Both the position numbers and the translations under genes were made by a program. DNA of 64,000 nucleotides from Anastatus disparis (lineage: Eukaryota > Arthropoda > Insecta > Hymenoptera > Eupelmidae): NCBI GenBank assembly GCA_017163975.1, contig JAFFSR010000281.1, positions 2,196,122 to 2,260,121 on the forward strand, given 5' to 3'. The notes under the pieces were generated by a model, which was given only the letters and a program-made list of their open reading frames with translations, did no database searches and was not told the DNA's origin. Each line of letters opens with the position of its first letter. The stretch's first letter is position 1. Below are positions 34,681-46,000 of this stretch, piece by piece.

Positions 34681-36796
34681 CAGAGTGCGTAATTCAGTAA
34701 ATTCATTGCTAAGACAATACCCATTGAATTCAATATCCATCGAGTGGGGATTATTCTTCTTCTCGATCTCGGATATTTTAACACCTCAATCCGTTTGATT
34801 CCTGTCTAATATCTTTCAAATAAAAGAATTAAATACGGTCGTAATTTAGATTTTGGATGGAATTCCTATAATTTTAATATTTCCTTTTCAAATGACTTTT
34901 GCAAAATTAATATTACTCGTCTTTTAACGCTGTAATAAATTATTTTCGAATCTTGAAAAATAAATTTTCCACTGATCAGCAGAATATTTTTGCTTTTGAT
35001 AATTGAATTTTATTATGAATGAAATATCAAACTAAAAGAAAAATAAAAATATATAAATGTAGCAAAAATACACTTTCCAAATATATTATCACATTCTTTA
35101 ATTTTTTCATCTCTTAGCCTTTTTTGTGTTTAAATTTTTTTCATTTTAATCTTTTAACAGCAGATATATACAATTGATAAAAATATTATATAATAGCCGT
35201 TAAAATAATAGTTGTAAAAATTATTTCATAGTTTCAAAATAAAAGTATTCTCAAGATTTTTTTATCTTAATGTACTAAATTTAAAAATTTCAAAATAAAT
35301 ATAAATATAATAATCAATCACAAGGAAAAAAATTTTGTTTTCTTATAAAAATCTTCTTGAAAAGCTATTTCAATAAGGAGTAAGTTTTTTTAATTATTTT
35401 TTGTAACTAATTAACATTTAAGTAATATTTTTATTGATTTGAATAAAAGTTATGTAATAATAAGTTCTGCAGTATTTTAAATGATATATCAAATACTGAC
35501 TATATTTTTCTGTTTAAAATAAGGATATTTAAAAAAATAGGCCTAGAAATTATGCAAGTATAAAAAATATATTTCATGGACATTAATAAAAAGACTTTCA
35601 AAATGTTACTATATTAAAAAATAATCTTAACCTTTCGAACATGGTCATAAAACCATATTTATGACGTTAGAATTGACGAGTGATTCTATAGTCATTTACG
35701 TAAAGGTAAAAATGTGTCAATTTAATAGTTCGCGATTTGAAAAGTTTCAGTCGGCAGCTATAAAGAATAAAAAATTAAAAAATTTTGAGTGACTTTTACG
35801 TTTTAACAAAAATTACTTGAAACAAATGCTTCGGCATAAAAAATCTATGTACACGAAAGCTAGATTTTTACTTTCAATATAGGCAACCGGCAAAATACAC
35901 TATTCTAAAGATCGTGTAGAACAGTAATAATGTTATATTGAAATAAATTTGAAAAACCGTTTATTAGGTGCCAAAGTAAAGTGATTATTTATAATGATTG
36001 CTATTTTAAAAAGTTTATAATAAACATTATTTGCCGAAAAAATGATTAATTACAAGAAATACGAGGTTAAGTTGATTGTTCTTTATTTACGAAGTATAGA
36101 TGCTTTGTTTACTTTCCCAGAATGTATTCAACAGGTGATTTGATTTTTATTATTGTAATTTTGATATTAATTCACGATACATTCAATATATTTATCATTA
36201 GAAAAAACTTAAGAACTGATTACGAGTATTTATTCTATAAATAAAGTATTAAATATCTATATTTTTATTGGTAAATATGAGTTCAGAAAAATATATGTAG
36301 TTTGAATTTTTTATTTATTCTTTTATCGAATTTTCATGCATACAAAGTTATAAAAATATTTATTGTATTCATTTAGACATGTTAGTACTTTTAACAAAAA
36401 ATAAACTTGAATTCATTAAAAATTATTTTTCATATTTAAATTGTTTATAATCTTTATTGATGCTTAAATAATATTCATTTCCTTTATAGTTATTTAACAA
36501 TCGAACTTATAATTTTAACTTAATGCAATTAAATTCATTCATACAAAATTATCAGTTTTTTTTAATGTTGTTAAAAATATCCTTTTTGACATTTTTACTT
36601 ATTTATTTTTTTGTCATCGATAAGTTTTTATTTGTCTATATACATAATATTAATTATTGTTAATCATATTATTATATATTTGATACGTTTTTGTTTATTA
36701 ATATTTTATTTATTGTTTTTAATGTTATTTATTTAATAAATTTTAAATAATAGTTGACGCAGATAATAAACAAATAAATTCTTTGGAATAGTCAAA
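34681..36796. other. Intergenic DNA between head-to-head genes
   Basis: This 2.1 kb separates the minus-strand helix-turn-helix gene from the plus-strand citron-like gene. It was read on the plus strand for kinase motifs (HRD, DFG, APE contexts) and none was found. It is very AT-rich. Confidence 0.45.
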
Positions 36797-37858
36797 ATGG
36801 AAAGTAAAACAAATGAATCAAAAGAAGTAATTGAACAAAATAAGAAATTATTTGGGCTACAAGATAAAACCAAATCAAACTATTCGATGACATCAAATTT
36901 AGAATCTCTAATAGAAGGAATGACACTAAGATTAGAAACATCTAATAGTGAAAAAGATAAATATGAAAGAGAAATCTTTGCTACAAAATCAGAGTTAACT
37001 AAAGCAAAGAAAATTCTTGGTTTGTACAAAAATAAAATATAAAAAAGAACATTTAATTTTTCATAATTATAATGATTAGTTGTATTGTAGATTCAGAACA
37101 CGAAGAAAGAAAAGAATTAGAAGCCGAAGCATTGAATTTAATAAAAAATGCAAAAAAGAAATGGGATACTGAGAAAAACATAATTATTGAACTAAATAAG
37201 CAAATTGAATCTCAAACAATATGCATTATTAAATTGTCTACGAGTAATAGTCAAATTAGTTTTAAACTACAAAGAATCGAAACAGAGTTAGAGGCAACAA
37301 ACGCTGAACTTCATAAACTAAGGGTCTTTCAAGTTAATATTTTATAATCATAAATTTTATTTTAACTTCATGACTTCAACAAAATGATTTTGATAAATTT
37401 ATGTATTGCAGGTACAATATAAGGAATCTTTAAATAAAATGAGAGAACTAAGTCAACAAAGCACAGGTGTTGAAGATAAATTGGAACATATATCAACGAA
37501 GGCTCATAGTCAAGTAACTGATTTAAGATCAAAATTAGAATTGACAACTGAACAATCTTTGGATTTAGAAAATAAATTAAAATATGGTCAAGATTTAAAT
37601 CAATGTATGCAATCAAGACTTAGTACTGTTTTAGAATTGGTACAAAATGAATTGAAAGATTACCAAAAAGAATTAAAAAGTTTAACAACAACTATTTGCA
37701 TTCAAGATAAAGAAATAGGAACTTTGAAAAAGCAACTAAACGAGAAATTCAAACAACTGGAAAATGCTAACGCATCAACAACAAAACTTATTGTCAGTCT
37801 ACAGATGCAGCTTGATGACCTTAAAATGGAAAATAATCAATTGAAACAACAATTACAA
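36797..37858 (+). CDS. Citron-like gene, exons 1-3, coiled coil
   Basis: These exons encode heptad-rich, Glu/Lys/Leu-dominated sequence (for example KKKWDTEKNIIIELNKQIES). The first junction joins AAAATTCTTG to ATTCAGAACA, restoring a Gly/Asp split codon. The second is phase 0 after CTAAGG. Introns are only 71 and 88 bp, typical of insects. Confidence 0.8.
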
Positions 37859-40800
37859 GTATAGATTTTGATATAAATTGATGATAACTTATTTTTAGCT
37901 ACATGAACTAAAATTTAAATTTAAATGTGTTGCAGGATACAAAATTAGATCTGAACGAAACAATAATAAATTTGAAGTTAAACAAAACTTCAGCTATAAA
38001 TTTAGAAAAAATACACGATAAAGTTGCATCACAAGAACAACTAAAAAGTACTCTTCAAGAAACAGGTTTGTTCGATTTAGTTTTTCAAAAAGTATACTTT
38101 CAAAGTTACAATTTATATATCAACATTAAACAACATTATAAATGTAAAAAAGTAAATATTTTAACATATTAATTTTGTTCTTATAATTAAAGTTTTTTTA
38201 AAATAATATTTATTTGAATTATTATTAACAAAGAATACAAAAATAATCAAAATTAAACAATACAATAGAATTAAATTAAATATTAAAAAATTTCTATTAA
38301 CTTATTTAGTTTTAAAATCATCAAAATTTTCTTAAATTTTTCAGACGGATTGGGTCATAAAACGAGGAATCTCGGAGAACTTATAGATCGCTTTCAAAAA
38401 TGTTTGACAAAGTTTGAAGTTGAAAATGCAAATTTAAAATGAATCAAAATCATGTATCCTTGATTCATTATTCCGATCCAGCAATTGAAAATAGTATAAA
38501 AATTTCAAGTCTTAAACAACAAATTTTAAGTTTAGAGCAACGGTTAATGGTTGCTAGAGAAAACGCAGCAATAGATAGACAAGTTGCTAATCAAATACTA
38601 TTAAATCTTTGGAAAAAAGAAATGGAGCTTTCTGATGTAAATTTAGATGAGAGAATAGCATTGAGACAAGCTAAGATGACTGGAGAAAGACTTCAAGATT
38701 TACAAGAAGATAAGAAAAAATTAACTGATATATTGAATACCCAAATCGAGGAAAAAGAAAAAAAAGCTAAAGCAGCCGTTAAAGAACTTGATTGCGTCAA
38801 GAGCTCGTTAACAGATGCAATAGCAAGTGCTACAACGAATAAACTTCAGGCCGATTCTGCGCAAAACGTTGGGTTCTTTTTTAAACACTTTTTAATTATA
38901 ACATCACTATTTATTATATTATTTTATTTTTGTGAATAAAAAATGTTTATTTAATTATAGTATTATAATTAAATGTAGAAAGCAATATTACACACGGAAT
39001 CATGCAAAACATTTTTATAATTTATTAATTATATCACGCAGGCACTAACTGAAGCTAATGCGAAAATCGAAGAACTTGAAAATTCTAATATAGTATTTCG
39101 ATGCGAATTTGATACCTTGCACGAACAATTACGTGATAGTCAAAATCTTATAGATAGCATTCAATCTGAAAAAGAACAGCTCTCTATAAAAGTAGTGAAA
39201 ATTAACGAAAAAAATAATGAAGATAAAATTAAACTGATAGAGATTCAGCAAGAAATCAATGATTACCAACTTAATATTGAATTTCTTAAAGAAACTTGTA
39301 CTATTCTTGAAGAACAACTTGACGATTATGAAAAATTAATTGGGGATTACGAAATACGCGAGAATACTCTTATGCAAGAAAAAATTCAAATAGAAAACGA
39401 TTTACAAATTGTGGAACAGAAGTTAAGCGAAATTAATGCAACTTTAATTGAAGAGAAGGCAGTCAGATTAATGAGAGAAAGAGCGATTGAATGTTTTGAA
39501 CCCACTACAAATGATATTCGAGAAGATGGAAGAGATTCAATTGAGCGTCGCAAAAAATATAAAAGACTGATTGAACAACTTGATAAACAGGTATAAATAT
39601 TTTAACATTAAATTTATAAAACGCAATTTTTCATTTATATAAATTTTTATAATAAAAAAATTTATTTTAAATCTGTAAATAGATTATAGGCTTACAGCAG
39701 AGATGTGGTAAATTAGAATGCGATTTATCGAAAATGAAAATAAGTTTGAAAACGTCAAAAGCAGAGACGAGAATTGTGAAAGAAGAAAATACTCGATATC
39801 TTACTCGTGTGCACGAGCTAAACGAAGTAAATGTCGTATTGATGGCAGATCTTCAAGATAGTACAGATCAAGAAGAAGAATTAATAGCGAGAATCATGGA
39901 ATTAGGTAAAAGAATTTGAAATACAAACAAATCTTTTAATGTTATAAAGAATGAAGGGAATAAAGGCAATGAAAATTATTTTGAAATTTGTCTTATAGTA
40001 AAATGATCAATTCCTTCTTATAATTATTTAACATTTTAAATGTTTATTTGGTTAAATATTCAAAAAATTATATTCAATCTTATATTTTATTCATTTTGAA
40101 GCCTAATATTCCATATTCGTCGCAAAAACGTAAATAAAATAAAAATAAAAAAATATTGTATTTATTTGTAAAATAGAGAAAGAATTGGAGGAAATACGTC
40201 AAATCTATCAAGAGCGCGAAATAAAAGTAGGTAGCACCTGTCAACAGCAAACGGTACTTATCGATTTTCTGCAAACGAAATTTGAAGAAATTAGTAAGCG
40301 CAAAAATACCTGTTATGAATTATTGTGTACAAGACAAGGTGAAAAAACACCAATAATAAACATGAATGCATTACCCGTTGGCTATCGTAAATTAAAAAAG
40401 GAAATAGGTGAGAAATTGATTTTTAATCAAATTTTATTAATATAGCCTGGACATTTTTTATAAAAATCATTTGCAGTATAATATTTATCTCATGATTAAC
40501 GTTATTTTTATTTATTTGATTTCACATTAGAACTAGAGCGCGCAAAAGTAAAAGCATTAACCGAACAATTACTTGCTGTCAATGATGTTTGCACTACAAG
40601 TCCACCATCTCACCTTGTGTCAACATCTCTTGAAAGACTATCATCTGTTGATACAACAAATGAAGCAATAGCAGGGCAAACATCAATGCAACGTATGCGT
40701 CATAACATACCACATAAATTTAATATAAGTTTACCGATGAGAACGGGTAATTGTTCAACATGTACGGAATCAATACAATATGGGAAATGGACAGCGGTAT

Positions 40801-43000
40801 GTAGCCAATGTGATATTATGACGCATCTTAATTGCTCAGTTTCGGTATTAGCTGATTGTGGATTAGCTGATGATTTTCCAAGGCAAATAAGGAAGAAATT
40901 AACTTTTAGCTCCGAAAGTCCGTCTAGTTTTAGTGACAGCATACAAAATTTGGCAATAGATGAACTTGATGAAGTTCCTCAACGGGTATATTTTTTTAAT
41001 TAACTTTATTTTTAAATAATTATACTAAAATAACTCAATTTAATATTTTTGCATTTTAATTTAAGTAAATTATACTAAATATATTTAATGTTATTATAGA
41101 GTGAATATTAAAAACTTTTAATGTATTAAATAAAAATAAAAATTTATAATAATGAAAATTTTTTATTATGTAGGATACTGATTGCGTAAAAAGACTTACT
41201 AATGGAAATATTTTAATGGAAAGTTGGGTAAAAATACTAAATCGTAACAAATCTCGTTGGGAGCTCAAATACCTTCGTTTGGAAAGCTCGTGTCTTTATA
41301 CATATGAGCATCAACCAAGTTCTGGTATATCACCAACATCCAGGCTAAATCTCGTAAAAAAAGATGGCTTTATTATAAGCGAAAATGTGTCTGAACTCGA
41401 TGTACCTGGTACATCTGAATTCGACATGCCTTTCATCTTTAGGATCGAATCTAAATCTCTCTCAGCTCGTTCGTCAAATTTTACATTATACATTATGGCA
41501 TTAAGCCAGTTGGATAAAAGGAATTGGCTCAGCGCTCTCAGATTATTTTCAAAACAATCACCAAAGATTGAAAAATTACAAACTATTTTCAGATTTGAAA
41601 AGAATCAGGTAAAATTTTGTTTTTATTAGAACTTTAATTTTCTTATTTTGTGGAATTTGTTTATTTAATTATAATATTTAAAAAAATTAAAATTCTACAT
41701 GTTTCCAAAAAAGATTCTTTTTTTACTTAAATATATTTTATCATGATTTTAGTTGAACATAAATACCGTTGCAGAAATAGTGAAAGAGAACATTTTGTTG
41801 CTTGGAGCTGAGGAAGGCTTGTTTTCATGTAGAATCGATCGGTCTCGCAGTATAACAATAATAAAAGGAGTTGAAAAAGTTCATCAACTAACTTTACATC
41901 CACAAATAGATCTTGCTCTCATAATAGCTGATGAAGATCGCCAACTAGTTTTTTGTGATTTGCAACAATTAAAAATTAATGCTATAACCACAGAATTTTC
42001 AAGACCAGCCATCAATATTAAAGCTGTGTCTATGGGATCTAAAAGTTGTCATTTATATCAAATTCACGAAGAATTATTATGCGCTGCTACGATGAGTCAC
42101 ATAATGTAAGTTTAACCTTCATTTTTTGACGATTAATATATTCCTTTTATTTTAAATTATTTTGCCTCCTTTTTCAATTTTAACGTTAAGTGTATGATCG
42201 GTAAATATTGTATTTATTTTGCAGTTTACTTAAATGGTACCCAGACGAATATTCTGGAACATTTATTACCATCCGAGAATTCGAAACACAAGAACCTTGT
42301 AGTTGTGCTTTATTCACGCAAAAACTTTTAATTGTAGGATGTTCTGAACTTTTTCAAATCAATACCAATAATTATACAATCAATGGTATAATAATATTAA
42401 TGTATTTATTAAACTTTTGTTGTTTGTTCGTTAAAATAATAATATAATATTTATTATAGATTTTCCTATAGAAGAAAATATTTTATTACAAGCATCTTTT
42501 AGCAGTGTTACGAAACTCGGCGATTCCCCGATTCACTTACTTGACGTTTCAAATAATCCGGAAAACATTGAACTTCTACTTTGTTATAATGAATTTGGCG
42601 TGTTCTTTAATGAAAATGGAAACCGAACTCGAAATTTTGATCCTATCTGGAGCCATATGCCTTTTGCATTTGGTGAGTGCAAGTTTAATAAAATGATATT
42701 TAACATATTATGTTTTATATAAAAATTGAATATGTAATTCTTCTTTCAGCTTTCCAAAACCCATATCTTTTTATTGCATATTTCTCGTCGGTGGAAATTA
42801 TAAAAGTCGATTCAAATTCGTACACATCAACATTTTCAATTCCAAAAGGAGCTTTAATAGAATTAGATAATGTAAGATATCTAGGATTGGCTGGATCACA
42901 AAGCATTTATGTTTCTACGACTGTGTCCGCATTAGAAGTATTGAGAATCAAAGGATCTATGAATTCTCAAAGTAATAGCAACGATCTTGAGTCATTGTAA
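36797..43000 (+). CDS. sti: Citron/sticky-type coiled-coil, C1, PH, CNH protein lacking kinase exons
   Basis: Fourteen exons with GT-AG introns: 36797-37019, 37091-37323, 37412-37858, 37936-38065, 38345-38867, 39042-39590, 39683-39905, 40177-40407, 40531-40985, 41174-41608, 41753-42105, 42225-42385, 42460-42672, 42750-43000. All junction phases agree except for a one-base deficit in exon 5. Total about 1475 residues: coiled coil ~1-900, C1 zinc finger ~915-965, PH ~1015-1140, CNH ~1150-1475. This order is diagnostic of citron kinase (fly sticky), a midbody scaffold in cytokinesis that binds Rho, anillin and kinesins through its coiled coil. The N-terminal kinase (about 400 residues) is not seen. 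The ATG at 36797 has an in-frame stop 36 bp upstream, but an AG at 36790-36791 could be an acceptor, so upstream exons are possible. It may be a kinase-less isoform or paralogue, or the 5' exons may lie far away. The symbol is given by family architecture only. Confidence 0.85.
38345..38867 (+). CDS. Citron-like gene, exon 5 with frameshift
   Basis: The exon opens after TTTTTCAG and reads GHKTRNLGELIDRF... to ENANLK, where TGA follows at 38440-38442. The next frame is immediately open (NQNHVSLIHYSDPAIENS) and stays coiled-coil-like to the donor at 38868. Exon lengths show the deficit: exons 4 and 5 sum to 653 nt where a multiple of 3 is required by the phase-0 borders. The shift lies in the AAAA run at 38436-38439. 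Confidence 0.7.
39042..40407 (+). CDS. Citron-like gene, exons 6-8, coiled coil
   Basis: Long heptad-bearing segments include the 183-codon exon 39042-39590. The exon 6/7 junction (CAG/ATTATA) is phase 0 and the exon 7/8 junction is phase 1. In citron this part of the rod carries Rho-binding and midbody partner sites. The specific contacts are not assignable from sequence here. Confidence 0.75.
40531..40985 (+). CDS. Citron-like gene, exon 9 with C1 zinc finger
   Basis: All metal ligands of a C1 domain are present: H-x12-C-x2-C-x12-C-x2-C-x4-H-x2-C-x7-C, from HKFNISLPMRTGNC to LADC (about 40711-40861). In citron-family proteins the C1 domain precedes PH and is generally regarded as atypical for diacylglycerol binding. 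The exon begins with the end of the coiled coil (ELERAKVKALTEQLL) and finishes with a Ser-rich linker. Confidence 0.85.
41174..41608 (+). CDS. Citron-like gene, exon 10 with PH domain
   Basis: MESWVKILNRNKSRWELKYL resembles the beta1-beta2 start of a PH fold. The exon ends with a C-terminal helix around LSQLDKRNWLSALRLFSKQ, which holds the invariant PH tryptophan. The domain immediately follows C1, as expected for citron. Confidence 0.8.
41753..43000 (+). CDS. Citron-like gene, exons 11-14, CNH domain
   Basis: Four exons encode a citron-homology beta-propeller: ILLLGAEEGLFSCRI, then the LTLHPQIDLALIIADEDRQL strand repeat, WYPDEYSGTFITIREFE, LLLCYNEFGVFFNENG, and the final AFQNPYLFIAYFSSVEI segment. 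The stop is TAA at 42998-43000. A strong donor-like GTAAGA overlaps the stop, and an acceptor near 43090 would give a one-residue-longer end. A downstream frame to 43160 looks coding but is separated by an in-frame TAA. Confidence 0.85.
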
Positions 43001-46000
43001 GAAAATATTTCATTTGAAATCAAATTAACAATTAGTGTGAATTTATTAACGTTTCCTTTTTGTTGAATTATTGTTTTTTTAATTAATAAGGTCATAAAAC
43101 TATGGAAGTTTGTCTGAATTTAACATTACGTCAAGTTTAGTAGACGTCCTTGATGGTTAAAGAAAAATTTATTGAATTATTAGCATTTTGTTAAGTAATG
43201 TTTAATGATTGTAATTGTTAAGATACATTTGTAATAGTTTTGTCATGTGTAATTTGTTTTATTTTATTGTTATATAAAAAAAAGTATAAAATTATAAATT
43301 AAAAAGTATTTTAACTTTTAAAAATTTTTAAATTCGTATTTATAGTAAATTAAAAATAAACTGTGAATATTGAAAAATAGGAATCATTGAAAAATAAGAA
43401 TTATTAAAAAAGCGAATATAAAGCAATTTAGGAATATTTAATCTTTGATAAAATTTATCAAATGTAAACTAAATATATTTAAAATTAGAAAAATTTTAAG
43501 TCATAAATTTGATGAATTTATTGAATTTATCATTAAATTTATAATATTTTTAATATGTGATACTTTTATAGTAATTTTAGTTAACAAATATTTTTCTACA
43601 TTAATTTAGAAAACATTCCTTAGGAACGTATCTTTAATTATTAGTTTAAAAGTTATGTATACTACATATAATATGAAAAATTGAATATAAGATTCTGTAA
43701 GAACATACTTTGATACTTCCTATCTTATTATATAATAAATCAGTTATAATGCATATGAACACACATGTCCTTACCACTATATAGATATAGCATACACTCA
43801 TCCATATTTTATAGTTCAGTAGTCATTGCTTAGAAATGAAATAAATGAATAATCATAACTTCACTTCAATTAGAGATAAAGTTCAAAATTTACTTAATTT
43901 TCATTATGAATTGAAATTAGTAATTTTTCTTGTTGTTAAATAAAATTTTCTTGTATTAAAATTATAGACATATATTGTTCAATATTTTTATTAAATATTT
44001 AATGAAATACAAGATATAGTAGTATTTATTTTAGAAAGTAATGTATATAATATATGTACTAGTACCAAATGTATTTTTAAACATATGTTATATGATAATA
44101 TAAAAAGTTCGTTTTTTATTTGCTAAATAAAAATCTATTTAACATACAAATTCAGATGTTTAATTTCATTTCGTCCTTATAAAATATCGTCAAATTAACG
44201 TTACAACTGTAGGCTCCTATTTACTAAATTTATATAATTCAAGTTTATAAATAACCACATATGTATATTACATCTCATGTTTATTTTAGTGACAAAAACT
44301 TTTTAAAATATAGGAAAGTAGAAATATATATGTAACAGAGATAAAAGCATAAGAGAAGTAGAAGCAGGAAAGGGACTCACCAAACTAATCAGACTTGACC
44401 AATCCATGGATGCATGTAATACTCATGGGATACTAAACTCATTGGACAAGATAATTTAAACTTTTGCCCATAGTACAAACGTATATACTTCAAATCAACC
44501 TCATTCTCTTTTTAGCTTATCTCTACTGATTTCCTCTTTACTCCTTTCTCTCTGGTTTTCTCTTATATTTTAGATGAGATTTGATATATGGAGATTTGAT
44601 TTTTTTAAATAAACTATAATGCAATTTCCATCATGTCTGAGGAAAAATAGAAATTTTGATATAACTTTGCGCACGAAAACATCACGTAAATATGCATCTA
44701 ACTTTGATTTTCATATTAGTTATTTTATTCAGCCTATTGTTTCGGTTCTTTTTGCATTAGAGAGATAATATAACTTTTCTAGAATATATCTTTTATATCG
44801 ATATTCATTAAAAATAAATGAGATTTAAATAAACTGAAAAAGAAAATTCAATAATGATGGTATTAAATCACTATATAATCTGCTGTTATTTACCGAATTT
44901 TTTTACGAAATTTTTACTTCGTGTAAATCATTATTCATACATTTATCTGTATTTACCATCTGGTATATTCAAATAAGAGTTCGTAGAATTTTAAAAAAAC
45001 ATTTATTCTTTAATGTTATACTTTAGTGTCACACATTTCTTTTTTTCTTAACTCGAACATTAAATATTTCGGATAAAGAAATGAATCATTTAATGAATCG
45101 TGTTTAAAATTTGACATTATATGTAAATAATATTTTTCGATTCCATTAAAGTTGTAAACTTAAAATTTTCTTAAAAAAATTTTTTTTTAGTATATATAAA
45201 ATTTAAAGTACATAAATTTAATGAAATCGAAAAAAGGAATTCACATAGGATTCATAAATTTTTAAGGAAATTAAATAAATCCGATGCAATTAATTAAATT
45301 AACGAATTTATTATAATACTTGATTAAAATAGTTCAAGATGAAAAAATTCAAATATATGAATAATACTGACTTCATAAAATTAAAAATTTTGATAAAGCT
45401 CACTTCAAAAATCTCTACGCTATTGAAAAAAAACCGCACTCAAAGAATCTAAGTTCTTGAAAAAAGACTTACTTTATTCGAGTCAAAAGTATAAAGGAAT
45501 TGCTCAAAGCTTTTGCTCTATATATTTTTTTCTTCTTCTTTACATTATAAACTACATTTGCCCCCTTTGATAGAACTTCTTTTTTAAAGTCATGTAACTT
45601 TCTTCTTTTCTCGTATATAAAATTTTAATATGCCAAAACTTGTGTAATTCATAAAAATATATTTCCTATTACTTTCCGTATGCTAGACATCAGATTTATG
45701 CAAAAGAAAATTTTTACAAGTTAAATAATAATTTTGAATTTAAAAGTAGACACGTGTTCTTGTGGGATATCAAAGGATCTTTAAAAATTTAGGTGACTCA
45801 GTAAGATGTGTTTGTACGGGCACACTATGCATATGCATAACGTTTGCAGATTTTTTTTACAAGAAAGTAATAATATTATTGCGCTAGATTCCAACTGTTT
45901 AATTAATCAATTGATTATTTAGGATATATTACAAGGAATATAAGAGATGAATGTAAAAATGTATTGTTATCAAATTTTTTCATAGAATTCAAATAAAATA

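Noticed and set aside
36110..36140. Acceptor-like CCCAG followed after 14 nt by CAG/GTGATT
   Set aside because: A 14-nt exon cannot be supported without transcript data, and the pattern is common by chance.
34681..36796. Search for citron kinase exons upstream of 36797
   Set aside because: No HRD, DFG or APE-type context was recognised on the plus strand. Small exons could still be missed by eye.
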